Shown here piece by piece: positions 8,975 to 18,314 of a stretch of DNA of 64,000 bases. The notes below the pieces were generated by a model. It saw nothing but the letters and a program-made list of their open reading frames with translations, did not search any database and was not told where the DNA came from. The DNA lies in contig CAMXPV010000014.1 in NCBI GenBank assembly GCA_947245585.1, positions 17,392 through 81,391 of the forward strand, in the 5' to 3' direction. The stretch is from an uncultured Lachnospiraceae bacterium (GTDB lineage: Bacteria; Bacillota; Clostridia; Lachnospirales; Lachnospiraceae). Positions within the stretch are counted from its first letter, which is position 1, and each line of letters begins with the position of its first letter. A program made the translations under genes and the position numbers.

Positions 8975-9925
8975 TCAGGTAACCTTCTGTAAAACAAACC
9001 GGTAAATGTCTCCGTATACCTCTTCCCTGTCGGCCTCATTCAGTATTTCATGCCTGTCGCCGGGATAAAGTTTTAGCTGCACCTGTTCCATGCCCAACTC
9101 TTCAAAGGAACGGAACACCTTCTCCACAGCCCTGCCGCAATTTCCTACCGGATCTTCCTGTCCGGACACAAATAAAACAGGAAGATTCTTCGGCATCTGT
9201 CTCAGTTTTTCCGCATCATGTAAATTCCAGATCAATTTCATCAGCGTCTGAAAACCGTTTGCCGTAAACACAAAATCACACATCGGGTCTTCCCTCTGAC
9301 GTTTTGCATTTTCCGGATTTACGCTGACCCAACTTCCGGAATCCTCCGGGCCCGCCTGGAGCCCTCTGTTATAAACGCTGAACAACATTTTATCCAACCG
9401 TCTGCATACATGTTTCGGCCCTGCAAAAATACTGAGAACCGTCGCAAGCGTCCACGCAAAAATAACCTGCCGCTTCGGCTGCATACCCGTTCCCATGATC
9501 ACCGCGCCGTCTATGCCGCTGCCATAACGCATCAGGTAATTGCGCAGAATGAACGATCCCATACTGTGTCCCAAAATGATATACGGCACACCAGGATACT
9601 GCTCCTGCATCATCTTTTTCAACCGGTGTTCATCCCGCACAAGTACCGTAGCCGCATCCTCTTTGCAAAAATAGCCCCGTATCTCTCCTTCCTTGATAGA
9701 CAGGCCATGTCCCAGATGATCATCGCCCACCACCAAAATACCCTTTCCGGCCATAAACCGTGCAAAGGCATCATACCGATCAACGTATTCCGACATGCCG
9801 TGCACAATCTGCAAAATACAGATAGGCCTCTCCGTTTCCGGAATCCATTTGATGGCGTGAAGTTTGTGCTCACCGTCCCGCGAGCCAAAATAAAATTCCT
9901 GTTTTTCTATCATCTCTTCTTCCAT
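8975..9925 (-). CDS. alpha/beta hydrolase, monoacylglycerol lipase-like
   Basis: Serine hydrolase of the lysophospholipase/monoacylglycerol lipase group (Hydrolase_4). The nucleophile elbow is GHSMG at 119-123, an oxyanion HG appears at VHGMSEY, the acid is likely the Asp in SGQEDPVG, and the catalytic His lies in GDRHEILNE. No signal peptide, so probably cytosolic or peripheral. The first ATG (9925) has no ribosome site; the second ATG at 9913, four codons in, has GGAAG upstream and may be the true start. It follows metG by about 31 bases. Substrate is unknown. Confidence 0.85.
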   Translation of the reverse strand: MEEEMIEKQEFYFGSRDGEHKLHAIKWIPETERPICILQIVHGMSEYVDRYDAFARFMAGKGILVVGDDHLGHGLSIKEGEIRGYFCKEDAATVLVRDEHRLKKMMQEQYPGVPYIILGHSMGSFILRNYLMRYGSGIDGAVIMGTGMQPKRQVIFAWTLATVLSIFAGPKHVCRRLDKMLFSVYNRGLQAGPEDSGSWVSVNPENAKRQREDPMCDFVFTANGFQTLMKLIWNLHDAEKLRQMPKNLPVLFVSGQEDPVGNCGRAVEKVFRSFEELGMEQVQLKLYPGDRHEILNEADREEVYGDIYRFVLQKVT

Positions 9926-9956
9926 TTCACAGCGTCATCTGACAGACGTTATTTTG

Positions 9957-11972
9957 TCAGCAAATTTCCGACCCCGCCGGCATGAAACGCTCCGGTGTCA
10001 TCACCGCGAGATTTCCATCCTCGTCAGCCGCGCTCAGAATCATGCCCTCGGACATTTGTCCCGCAATCTCTCTGGGTTTCAGATTGACAAGAACCATAAC
10101 CCGTTTCCCAATAAGCTCCTCCGGCTTATAATACTGCTTGATCCCCGAAAGAATCTGTCTCGTGCCGCCGCCCACCTGTATTTTAAATTTTAACAGCTTC
10201 TTGGACTTAGGCACCTCTTCGCATGCAAGTACCAACCCTACCTGGAACTGGCATTTGTCAAAATCCTCATAGGAAATCTCCCCTTTCGGTTCAAGCTCCA
10301 CAAACTTTTCATCCATGCCGGACGCTTCCTCTTTGCCCGCCTCGGCCTTTCTCTGGGCAAACATCGCCTCCACTTTCTCCATTACCTCCGCAAGATCCTG
10401 CCTTGCAAAAAGGATTTCAGGAGTCTGTGTCACCTGCGTGCCGGAAGGGTACAGCGTTGATGCCGCAGCGATGTCCTGCTCCTTTGCACACCTTTCAAGC
10501 ACAGCGAAGTCAACTAACGGCACATTCATCTGCTCAGAAATCCGCTTTGCAGTTTCAGGCATATAGGGCTCTAACAAAGATGCCCCCACCAAAATCGCAT
10601 TGGAAAGGTTGTAAAGCACAGTTGCCAGTCTGTCACGCTTTGCCTCATCCTTGGCAAGCGCCCATGGCATCGTCTCGTCAATATATTTATTGCTGCGCTT
10701 AAAGAGCGTAAAGATTTCCGTAATGGCATCCGCCACCCGCAGTTCGTCCATCTTGTGGGACACTCTGTTGTAGGTATCTGTAAGAACGCGGAACAGATCC
10801 GCATCCACGTCCTCCGCGCCCGCATCTACGCCAATCTTTTTATTTTCCACCCTGCCGCCAAAGTATTTGTTGCTCATGGAAATGGTTCTGTTGACCAGAT
10901 TCCCAAGCGTATTCGCCAAATCAGAATTCAAGCGTTCCACCATGAGATCCCATGTAATCACGCCGTCGTTCTCAAAAGGCATCTCATGCAGCACAAAATA
11001 GCGCACCGCGTCCACGCCGAAGAAATCAATCAAGTCATCCGCGTATATCACGTTTCCTTTGGACTTACTCATTTTGCCGTCACCCTGCAAAAGCCATGGA
11101 TGCCCGAACACCTGCTTTGGCAGGGGCTCTCCCATCGCCATCAGGAAAATAGGCCAGTAAATCGTATGGAAACGAATAATATCCTTGCCGATCAGATGCA
11201 GGTCCGCAGGCCAAAACTTTTGATACTGCTCACCGCTTCCCCCGTCAGCGTCATAGCCGATACCCGTAATATAATTCGTCAGCGCATCCATCCACACATA
11301 GATCACATGCTTGTCGTCAAAGTCAACGGGAATCCCCCATTTATAGGAAGTTCTGGACACACACAGATCCTGTAGTCCCGGCAGAAGGAAATTATTCATC
11401 ATCTCATTTTTACGGGAGACAGGTTGAATAAATTCCGGATGGGCGTTGATATGCGCAATCAGCTTGTCCGCATATTTGCTCATCTTAAAGAAATATGCCT
11501 CTTCCTTAGCGGGCTTCACCTCCCTGCCGCAGTCCGGACACTTGCCGTCCACAAGCTGGGACTCCGTCCAGAAAGATTCACAGGGTGTACAGTACATTCC
11601 CTCATAATACCCTTTATAAATATCTCCCTGATCGTACAGCTTCTTAAATATCTTCTGCACCTGTTTTTCATGGTAGTCGTCCGTCGTGCGAATGAATTTA
11701 TCATAAGAGGTATTTAACGCGTCGCAGATTCTGCGAATCTCTCCCGCCACACGATCCACATAGGACTTTGGCGTAACGCCCGTCTCCTGTGCCTTCAGCT
11801 CAATCTTTTGCCCATGCTCGTCCGTGCCCGTCTGAAAGAATACATCATAACCATCTTTTCTCTTAAAGCGGGCGATGCTGTCCGCAAGCACGATCTCATA
11901 GCTGTTTCCGATATGCGGAACGCCGGAAGTATAGGCGATCGCCGTAGTAATATAATATTTTCCCTTATTCAT
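9957..11972 (-). CDS. metG: methionyl-tRNA synthetase
   Basis: Charges tRNA-Met. I chose ATG at 11972 (product MNKGKYYITTAIAYTSG) since GGGAG lies six bases upstream; the upstream in-frame extension of 12 codons lacks support. About 671 residues. The class I signature HIGN follows at about residue 16, the second signature KMSKS at about 300, and a zinc knuckle of two CxxC pairs (CTPC, CPDC) at about 127-147. The last 110 residues form a tRNA-binding OB-fold (KIQVGGGTRQILSGI), so this is the form with the appended Trbp111-like domain. No T-box leader fits in the 99 bases upstream. Confidence 0.97.
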   Translation of the reverse strand: MNKGKYYITTAIAYTSGVPHIGNSYEIVLADSIARFKRKDGYDVFFQTGTDEHGQKIELKAQETGVTPKSYVDRVAGEIRRICDALNTSYDKFIRTTDDYHEKQVQKIFKKLYDQGDIYKGYYEGMYCTPCESFWTESQLVDGKCPDCGREVKPAKEEAYFFKMSKYADKLIAHINAHPEFIQPVSRKNEMMNNFLLPGLQDLCVSRTSYKWGIPVDFDDKHVIYVWMDALTNYITGIGYDADGGSGEQYQKFWPADLHLIGKDIIRFHTIYWPIFLMAMGEPLPKQVFGHPWLLQGDGKMSKSKGNVIYADDLIDFFGVDAVRYFVLHEMPFENDGVITWDLMVERLNSDLANTLGNLVNRTISMSNKYFGGRVENKKIGVDAGAEDVDADLFRVLTDTYNRVSHKMDELRVADAITEIFTLFKRSNKYIDETMPWALAKDEAKRDRLATVLYNLSNAILVGASLLEPYMPETAKRISEQMNVPLVDFAVLERCAKEQDIAAASTLYPSGTQVTQTPEILFARQDLAEVMEKVEAMFAQRKAEAGKEEASGMDEKFVELEPKGEISYEDFDKCQFQVGLVLACEEVPKSKKLLKFKIQVGGGTRQILSGIKQYYKPEELIGKRVMVLVNLKPREIAGQMSEGMILSAADEDGNLAVMTPERFMPAGSEIC

Positions 11973-12071
11973 GACACGCTCCCTTTCCACTTTCCTTCTA
12001 ATCTTCAAGTCTATCGTAAAGGTGCGTGATTGTCAATTCCTGTGGCCATTACCAATTCACCCTTGCACGTT

Positions 12072-13019
12072 TTATGTGGAAAAATATATAAAATAGGTCA
12101 TTCGACACCGACTGGGACTCGTTATCACAGTGCCTGCTTTTAATTTCGGCATATAGTAAAAATTATAGTTTAAATGCGAGAAGGCTGATTGAGATTCATC
12201 ATGGTTACAATAGCCTGATGCTACTATGTTACATAAAACAGCGGAGCCATCCGGAGCCCTAAAAGAAGGAGCGCTTACCGCTTCATGATTTTTGTAGGTT
12301 ATATAAAGGAACGCATTTGAAATATCCCTTGGAACCGTATAACTATTGGATGAACTTATTGAGACGGAGTTGCGAACAGTTCCCGCGGTCACTTCATCCA
12401 ATCCTTTCTTGTAGCCAGAAGCGGAATAAGATTTATTATCCTCGCCCGTCCCTAAAACAAGTTTTCCATCAACCCACGCCGCCGTGCCGGCGGACAAATT
12501 ATCCGCTGTCGCCGCCGTTACGCTGATCTGCTTCGCTCCTTTCTCCGATCCGTTTGTCGTAAGCGCGCCGTCTGCATTCTGATACAGCACCGTCCCTGCC
12601 GGATAATCATAGGCTGCCACATCCGACGGTACGGACTGGCTGGCCGCAATCCCCTCCAAAATCGTACTGAAGTCCATGCTTAACGGATCGACCGCATGGT
12701 TTTCAGACGGTGCCGTATGTGCGACACGAATATCCGCATCTGTCTTCACGGATACCCCGTCTCCCGTTGTAAAATAGGTACTCATCGAGTTGAGCTGATC
12801 ACTCACGCCCTGCTTGAACAGATTTATCCGCTCCTCCAGTTTATAAAAATCCTGCGAATCAATCACCACTGCGTCTTTGCCGTTTTGGTAAGTAATTTTA
12901 CCATGAGACTGTAATCCCTTTGTCACAGCAGCGTCGTTTCCCTCCACTGCCAAAGCCGTACCGCACATCCCAAATGTCACTGTCAGCACCATCACAACTG
13001 CTAAAAATCTTTTCCTCAT
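12072..13019 (-). CDS. secreted protein of unknown function, envelope module gene 3
   Basis: 315 residues with a clear Sec signal peptide (MRKRFLAVVMVLTVTFG, cleavage near AlaLeuAla). The mature part opens with SHGKITYQNG...VIDSQDFYKLEE, a motif also found in the upstream gene product. A Ser/Thr/Ala-rich middle and an aromatic C-terminal part (YITYKN, YNFYYMP) follow, ending without a membrane span or LPXTG signal. Not recognised as a known family. Its ATG overlaps the stop of the preceding gene (ATGA), so translation is coupled. The three genes 14970-12072 form one operon; a pilus-like or surface complex is a guess only. Confidence 0.75.
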   Translation of the reverse strand: MRKRFLAVVMVLTVTFGMCGTALAVEGNDAAVTKGLQSHGKITYQNGKDAVVIDSQDFYKLEERINLFKQGVSDQLNSMSTYFTTGDGVSVKTDADIRVAHTAPSENHAVDPLSMDFSTILEGIAASQSVPSDVAAYDYPAGTVLYQNADGALTTNGSEKGAKQISVTAATADNLSAGTAAWVDGKLVLGTGEDNKSYSASGYKKGLDEVTAGTVRNSVSISSSNSYTVPRDISNAFLYITYKNHEAVSAPSFRAPDGSAVLCNIVASGYCNHDESQSAFSHLNYNFYYMPKLKAGTVITSPSRCRMTYFIYFST

Positions 13020-14014
13020 AAATCCGCCTCCTCATCTCTGGTTACATTCGTTTCTTCTTTTGTCCCGCTTTGCCTTTCGTCTCCGGCACAGTCATTGCCC
13101 GAGACAGATACCTCTGGCAGTCCATCCTTCTCCGATGTCGGTGACCCGCCGGGCTCTGCGGCCTCCCCACCGGTAGTCTCTGGCGGATCGGATTCCTGTT
13201 CTTCCCCTTCGGTGGCCTCAGGCGGATCAGGTTCCCGCATCTCCCCTTCGGTGATCTTTGACGGATCCGTTTCCTGTGTCTCCTCTGCGACTGCCTCTGG
13301 CGTTTCAACCTCCGGCTCTTCCAATGTATTCTCAGACACAGAAGGCGCCTCCGGCTCTATCTCTTCCTCCGTCTGATATCCACAGTCGATACAGGTCTTT
13401 GTGTAATGTGTCCCCGCCGGATCAGGCGTGCGGTAAAAGGCATAATGCTCTTCCTCGACAGAGTCATATCCCAGGCAATACTCTGTGCCGTCCAGAAGGC
13501 ATCGGCTTCGATGACAGGTTTCATCCACCATATCGAAAGTCAATACATGAGCCGCCTCTCTTTCCCACTGATACCCGCAAACACATTGGTAACGTCTGCC
13601 GGGGAATGCCTTCTCCCCGCTAATGATCGTGCACTCCTCTTCGCCGTCCGCCTTATGTGTGTCTGTCAGCGCAATCCCACAAAGGATACAATGTCTTGTA
13701 TGCATGCTCTCATCCACATCGCTGTATTCCCATTGGTGGGTATGCGTATATTCCGCCGGATCAAAAACCATTCCCGAAACCGCAGTCAATTTCCCGTACA
13801 GAAACGAAAAATCTGCCGCACAGATTCCGGCCTTCTCTCCGCCGTCCCGATAGATCAAATTCCCCACAGAAGCAAGCTCCTGCGACTGCAACGCTTTCCT
13901 TTTCTCTGCACCTTGTTCTTTCGCCTGCACAACCGGCTGTCCCCCTTTCGACAGCCAGGCCGCACACAATCCGGTACATAAAACAGCTGCGCAAATCCAA
14001 ATTCTTTTTCTCAC
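13016..14014 (-). CDS. membrane or secreted Cys-rich protein with acidic Pro/Glu/Thr repeats, envelope module gene 2
   Basis: About 332 residues. I chose GTG at 14014 because AAGGAGG lies six bases upstream, whereas the ATG at 14038 overlaps the previous stop but has no ribosome site. An N-terminal hydrophobic segment (IWICAAVLCTGLCAAWL) is followed by VGNLIYRDGG...CAADFSFLYG, resembling the motif in the next gene. The middle has several Cys pairs, each near a His (CILCG, CVCGYQW, CIDCG), suggesting repeated small metal- or disulfide-stabilised units. The last third is low-complexity, with repeated PP-E-T-EGE blocks. No known family recognised. Confidence 0.7.
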   Translation of the reverse strand: MRKRIWICAAVLCTGLCAAWLSKGGQPVVQAKEQGAEKRKALQSQELASVGNLIYRDGGEKAGICAADFSFLYGKLTAVSGMVFDPAEYTHTHQWEYSDVDESMHTRHCILCGIALTDTHKADGEEECTIISGEKAFPGRRYQCVCGYQWEREAAHVLTFDMVDETCHRSRCLLDGTEYCLGYDSVEEEHYAFYRTPDPAGTHYTKTCIDCGYQTEEEIEPEAPSVSENTLEEPEVETPEAVAEETQETDPSKITEGEMREPDPPEATEGEEQESDPPETTGGEAAEPGGSPTSEKDGLPEVSVSGNDCAGDERQSGTKEETNVTRDEEADL

Positions 14015-14034
14015 TGTTTTCCTCCTTACTCCGC

Positions 14035-14970
14035 TCATTTTCCCTGATTCGGCATCAAATAAAGCGTGTTTGTCTCCTCCTCGTAACGGTAGGCAAGCGC
14101 CTCCGAAGACAAGGTGTCCATTTTCTCATTGAAATTCTCATTCATTTTATCCAGCGCAGCCTGAAACTCTTTTTCCAAATCATTGATATTGTCATCGAGA
14201 TGATCCACACGCTTATCAATCTCTTTCATGTTTTCTCCCAACGCTTTTTCCAAGTCCTTTTCCACCCCGGACAGCCGTTTCCAAAGTTCCTTATCCTCAC
14301 TTTCTAGCGCCTTGATCCGCTCCCGGACACCCGCCATGTCTGTGCGCGTCTGTTCGATTTCGCTCCGAAGGGCTCCGATCTGTTCCTGTATCATCGGTAT
14401 TTTTTCCCCATCCAGTGACTGAATCACATTGGAAAGATTCGTCATTTTCTCTTCCAGCGCGCTAATATTTTTTACTACGGTTTCCGTCTCTTTCTCTAGC
14501 ACAGCCAACTTTTCCGTCACCTTTGTATCGCCGCCCTGATATTCTTTTATGATCGTCGCGATATCCGTCTGCGCCTGCTCCATCGTAGTCTGCAATTCTT
14601 TGATTTTCTCCGCCAGTGCATTTGTGTTCGCCAGGTATTCCCGCCGCAGTTCCTCCCCGGAATCCGCAGACATATATTCCGCCATCTTCTCCTCGTAGGT
14701 AGCCGCCACAAGTCCCGCCGCCTGCGCATCCTGCTCTTCCTGCGATGCCTGAATGTCCTGGGCTGCCTGCAATTCGGCCGCCCTCCTCGCCGATTCTTCT
14801 TTCTTTTTCTCCTGTGCACTGTGTCCCCACCACAGGAGCAGAAGCAGTAATACAATAATTACCACAGCCACCGCGCCGATCACCGCCACAGAAAGCTGGT
14901 TTTCCTTTCTCTCCGGGTCCTCTCTCCACTCATTAAAATAATCCGACACTCTTGTCATAAATTCGCGCAT
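14035..14970 (-). CDS. membrane-anchored coiled-coil protein, envelope module gene 1
   Basis: About 311 residues. ATG at 14970 is the start: AAGGAGG lies five bases upstream, and the longer frame from 15003 includes that ribosome site. It has a cytoplasmic N-terminus (MREFMTRVSDYFNEW), one strong membrane span (VAVVIIVLLLLLLWW, about residues 34-51) and then about 220 residues of predicted coiled coil full of Glu, Lys and Gln heptads. It ends in a short non-coiled tail (LAYRYEEETNTLYLMP). It resembles envelope stalk proteins in layout only. It leads the operon with the two following genes. Confidence 0.75.
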   Translation of the reverse strand: MREFMTRVSDYFNEWREDPERKENQLSVAVIGAVAVVIIVLLLLLLWWGHSAQEKKKEESARRAAELQAAQDIQASQEEQDAQAAGLVAATYEEKMAEYMSADSGEELRREYLANTNALAEKIKELQTTMEQAQTDIATIIKEYQGGDTKVTEKLAVLEKETETVVKNISALEEKMTNLSNVIQSLDGEKIPMIQEQIGALRSEIEQTRTDMAGVRERIKALESEDKELWKRLSGVEKDLEKALGENMKEIDKRVDHLDDNINDLEKEFQAALDKMNENFNEKMDTLSSEALAYRYEEETNTLYLMPNQGK

Positions 14971-15124
14971 AAAAGCCTCCTTATTTTTTATTTTCTTTTT
15001 CATTTCAACATTTGGAATCCCGCGGCGATCTGCCGTAGACCCGCGCAGAAAATGCGCGGAAAAAAGTATACTTTAATGTGTCTCCAAAGATTGTATCCTC
15101 ACGATACCAAACCATTCTTCCTTT

Positions 15125-15144
15125 TGCAATATCGGAATATTGCA
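15125..15144. repeat. TGCAATAT-cgga-ATATTGCA inverted repeat
   Basis: Perfect 8-base arms with a 4-base loop in the space between map and the coiled-coil gene. It lies about 155 bases upstream of the envelope module start and could be an operator for that module or part of a transcript end. Confidence 0.4.
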
Positions 15145-15157
15145 CAAGCTTTAAAAA

Positions 15158-15206
15158 GCAAAAAGAAACCAGAACGCTCTTTTCCCTGATGCGCTCTGGT
15201 TTTTTC
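15158..15206 (-). terminator. Rho-independent terminator after map
   Basis: On the minus strand ACCAGAGCGC pairs with GCGTTCTGGT (one G-U pair), followed by TTTCTTTTT. In the plus direction the stem has one mismatch but is also followed by T's, so it may act both ways. Confidence 0.75.
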
Positions 15207-15246
15207 TATAACAAACAAAATTTCGTTACATCCCTTTTTTCAATTT

Positions 15247-16119
15247 TTAGTATGTCAATATCTCGTACCCGTCCTCCGTGACTGCCAATGTGACCTCCCA
15301 CTGTGCGGAAGGCTTTCCATCCTCAGTGTAGACCGTCCACCCGTCTTCGTCGTCTATATAGATATCCGCCTTTCCCATATTCACCATGGGTTCAATGGTA
15401 AACACCATCCCTGGCACCATCAGCATCTCCGTCCCCTTTGGTGTCACATAACTGACAAAAGGTTCCTCGTGAAACTCCAGACCAATGCCATGCCCGCCAA
15501 TCTCCCGCACAATGGAATATCCGTTTTTCTTCGCATAATCATTGATTGCCTGCGCCATATCCCCCAAAAAATTCCACGGTTTCACCTGCTCCAGGCCCAC
15601 GTCAATGCACTCTCTCGCCACCTGTACCAACCTGCGCGTCTCCTCCGGCACATTTCCCAACATAAACATACGTGAAGAATCCGAAAAATAACCTTTATAA
15701 ATCGTAGATACGTCCACGTTGACAATATCGCCATCCTTGAGAAGCCGATTTTCGTCCGGAATGCCGTGACATACCACCTCGTTGATGGAGGTGCAGACGC
15801 TCTTCGGAAACCCCTCATAATGAAGGGGGGCCGCAATGCCGCCCATCTCCTTTGTCATATCGCTGACAAGGCGGTCTATCTCCTCCGTACTCATGCCAAT
15901 GTGAATCTGTTTCTCAATTTCATCCAGAATTGCGATATTCAGTTTACTGCTCTCTCTGATCCCCTGAAGCTGTTCGGGAGTCTTAAGAATATCGTGATTA
16001 GGAACCATATGCCCCTGCAGTGCGTATGTTTCGATTTTCTCATCCATAGCCATGTGACACGCTTTATATTTCCTGCCGCTGCCACACCAACAGGCATCGT
16101 TTCTCCCCAGTTTTTTCAT
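15247..16119 (-). CDS. map: methionine aminopeptidase type I with N-terminal SEC-C zinc motif
   Basis: Removes the initiator methionine from new proteins. 290 residues: the N-terminal zinc motif has Cys10, Cys12, Cys21 and His22 (SEC-C type, thought to aid ribosome association), and the catalytic pita-bread fold follows. All five metal ligands are visible: Asp136, Asp147, His210, Glu243 and Glu275. The GGHGIGLEFHEEP and FTIEP signatures are intact. This long form is frequent in Clostridia beside a shorter ribosomal-operon copy. It is followed by a terminator and appears to be a single-gene unit. Confidence 0.95.
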   Translation of the reverse strand: MKKLGRNDACWCGSGRKYKACHMAMDEKIETYALQGHMVPNHDILKTPEQLQGIRESSKLNIAILDEIEKQIHIGMSTEEIDRLVSDMTKEMGGIAAPLHYEGFPKSVCTSINEVVCHGIPDENRLLKDGDIVNVDVSTIYKGYFSDSSRMFMLGNVPEETRRLVQVARECIDVGLEQVKPWNFLGDMAQAINDYAKKNGYSIVREIGGHGIGLEFHEEPFVSYVTPKGTEMLMVPGMVFTIEPMVNMGKADIYIDDEDGWTVYTEDGKPSAQWEVTLAVTEDGYEILTY

Positions 16120-16379
16120 GATAATGTCATCTCCGTTTCTTTAACCTTACCTATCATATCACATCGGAGCGGGAAATGCACCCCCTGTTAAAGGTCTCTC
16201 AATGATAGAAAAAACAGCAACGACGTTTCAGAGAAATTCATTGGAATAGTGTATATGCTTATGATTAAATGAAATCAAAATGAAAGAAGTTTGCATGAAG
16301 AAAGAATATCGTATTGAACTAGAAAATTATTAATACTAAGCGACAAGGAAATTGCCTGGAAAAAAAGCAGAAATGCCCC

Positions 16380-16694
16380 TTATTCCAACGACGCAAGAAA
16401 CGCCTCCAAGCTCCCCTTATGCCAAAACGCAATAAACTGTTTCGCCATCTCTCTCACATAATCCCTCTCAGACACTAAAATCCGATAATAAAACACCCTG
16501 CCATCCCGATAGCTCTTTAAATAGCCCTTATGCACGAGTCTTGCCAAAAAGGTAGACACGGTCTGGGGCTTCCAGTCCTTGTGATAAACCCTGTTGACAC
16601 TCTTTGTAATATCCATCAAGCCAAGCTCTTCCTCCGCATCCCACACTGTTTTCATGATCAGCTGTTCACAATTTGTTAAATTTTGAATCTGCAT
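16380..16694 (-). CDS. BlaI/MecI/CopY-family transcriptional repressor
   Basis: 104 residues with the winged-helix of the penicillinase repressor family (NCEQLIMKTVWDAEEE at the N-terminus, VSTFLARLVHKGYLKSYRDGR as recognition and wing). The C-terminal dimerisation part is short. No BlaR1-type sensor protease gene lies beside it, so its inducing signal is unknown. It is divergent from the MATE pump gene, with 194 bases between, suggesting it may control that pump and itself. Confidence 0.88.
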   Translation of the reverse strand: MQIQNLTNCEQLIMKTVWDAEEELGLMDITKSVNRVYHKDWKPQTVSTFLARLVHKGYLKSYRDGRVFYYRILVSERDYVREMAKQFIAFWHKGSLEAFLASLE

Positions 16695-16724
16695 ATTTTT
16701 TCCTCATCTCTCTTATTGTCTGAC

Positions 16725-16735
16725 TACAATATGTA
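16725..16735. promoter_or_regulatory. candidate BlaI-type operator TACA-ata-TGTA
   Basis: TACA and TGTA half-sites face each other 31 bases upstream of the BlaI-like gene start, in the space shared with the MATE gene. Known BlaI/MecI sites use the same half-sites but usually with a 2-base centre, so this is tentative. Confidence 0.35.
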
Positions 16736-16888
16736 TTTATTCCACCAAACCCTCACTAACCTATCCATAATAATCTTATTTTATTATTCGTAGAATAGCA
16801 AGCAATAATTTTATGAAATTTAATGTTTGCTAAATCAAAAGACAAATTTCGAGTTGCGCAAGTGCCTGAAATCCTGTAAAATGGGGGA

Positions 16889-18286
16889 ATGAGACTCTTA
16901 GAAAAAACTCGACAAAAATTTATCGGAGACAAAACATTTTACAAAATGGTGCTCGCCATCGCCGTGCCCATTATGATTCAAAACGGCATTACGAACTTCG
17001 TGAGCCTTTTGGACAACATCATGATCGGGCAGATTGGCACAGAACAAATGTCAGGCGTTGCCATTGTAAATCAGCTGCTCTTCGTCTACAATCTCTGCCT
17101 GTTCGGAGGCGTATCCGGTGCCGGTATCTTTACCGCACAGTATTTTGGCCAGAAGAATCAGGAAGGCATCCGCCAGACAGTTCGTTTTAAAATGTGGCTG
17201 GTCTCTCTGATTACCCTGGTCACTGTGGTTCTGTTTCTGTTTGCGGGGGATTCCCTGATTACCCTCTATTTGCAGGGTGACGGCACGCCGCAGAGCGCCA
17301 TGGACACCCTGCGTTACGGCAGGGAATATCTCCAGATTATGCTGCCCGGATTACTTCCCTTTATGCTCGTACAGATTTACGCAAGCACCTTGCGGGAATG
17401 CGGCCAGACCGTCCTGCCCATGAAAGCAGGCGTTATTGCCGTCTTTGTCAATTTGGTATTCAATTACATATTCATTTATGGTAAATTCGGCGCTCCGGCC
17501 CTTGGTGTGCGCGGCGCGGCCATCGCCACCGTCATTTCCCGCTGTGTGGAAGCCGCCATTGTGCTAATTCATACACACCGCCACAGGGAACAGAATCCTT
17601 TTGCCGTCGGGCTTTATTCCACGTTCAAAGTGCCCGCTTCCCTGACGGCCAAAATCGTCACAAAGGGTATGCCGCTTCTCCTAAACGAAACACTTTGGGC
17701 GGCCGGCATGGCGACTTTGACGCAGTGTTACTCCATACGCGGCCTGAACGTGATTGCGGCGCTTAATATTTCCAACACGATCAACAATATTTTTAACATC
17801 GTGTTTATCGCGCTTGGCGAGTCTGTCGCCATCATTGTGGGACAGCTTCTGGGCGCGGGTAAGATGGAAGAAGCACGGGACAAGGACAACAAACTGATTG
17901 CCTTCTCCGTTTTTAGCTGCGCATTGGTGGCCTTCATCATGCTTTTGCTTGCGCGCTATTTCCCGCTGTTGTATAACACAAACGATGAGGCGAGACTGCT
18001 TGCCACAAACTTTATCATGATTACTGCCGTCTTTATGCCGCAGAATGCTTTTCTGCACGCTTCCTATTTCACTCTGCGCTCCGGCGGGCGGACAATCATC
18101 ACTTTCCTTTTTGACAGCGTTTTCATCTGGTGCGTCAGCGTGGTGATTGCTTCCGTCCTCAGTCGTCATACCGCCCTGCCAGTCATCGCCATCTATGTGT
18201 TTGTGCAGATGGGCGACTGGATCAAGTGCGTGATCGGATTTGTGTTAGTAAAGAAGGGGATATGGCTGCAGAATATTGTCAGTTAA
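16889..18286 (+). CDS. MATE-family multidrug efflux transporter
   Basis: 465 residues with about 12 membrane spans in two similar halves, as in MATE cation/drug antiporters. The N-terminal FIGDKTFYKMVLAIAVPIMI and DNIMIGQIG segments and the second-half repeat KGMPLLLNETLWAAG are typical of the clostridial NorM/DinF-like group. Export is expected to run on a Na+ or H+ gradient. The start at 16889 has a GGGGGA directly upstream, tight spacing for initiation, but the next Met would remove conserved residues. Convergent with rpe. Confidence 0.92.
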   Translation: MRLLEKTRQKFIGDKTFYKMVLAIAVPIMIQNGITNFVSLLDNIMIGQIGTEQMSGVAIVNQLLFVYNLCLFGGVSGAGIFTAQYFGQKNQEGIRQTVRFKMWLVSLITLVTVVLFLFAGDSLITLYLQGDGTPQSAMDTLRYGREYLQIMLPGLLPFMLVQIYASTLRECGQTVLPMKAGVIAVFVNLVFNYIFIYGKFGAPALGVRGAAIATVISRCVEAAIVLIHTHRHREQNPFAVGLYSTFKVPASLTAKIVTKGMPLLLNETLWAAGMATLTQCYSIRGLNVIAALNISNTINNIFNIVFIALGESVAIIVGQLLGAGKMEEARDKDNKLIAFSVFSCALVAFIMLLLARYFPLLYNTNDEARLLATNFIMITAVFMPQNAFLHASYFTLRSGGRTIITFLFDSVFIWCVSVVIASVLSRHTALPVIAIYVFVQMGDWIKCVIGFVLVKKGIWLQNIVS

Positions 18287-18289
18287 AAG

Positions 18290-18314
18290 AAATGGCGCAG
18301 TTTAAAACTGCGCC
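18290..18314. terminator. convergent terminator between the MATE gene and rpe
   Basis: GGCGCAGTTT and AAACTGCGCC form a 10-base GC-rich stem (18294-18314) that overlaps the last codons of rpe. On the minus strand it is followed by ATTTCTTTT; the plus side has no clean T run. Confidence 0.6.
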
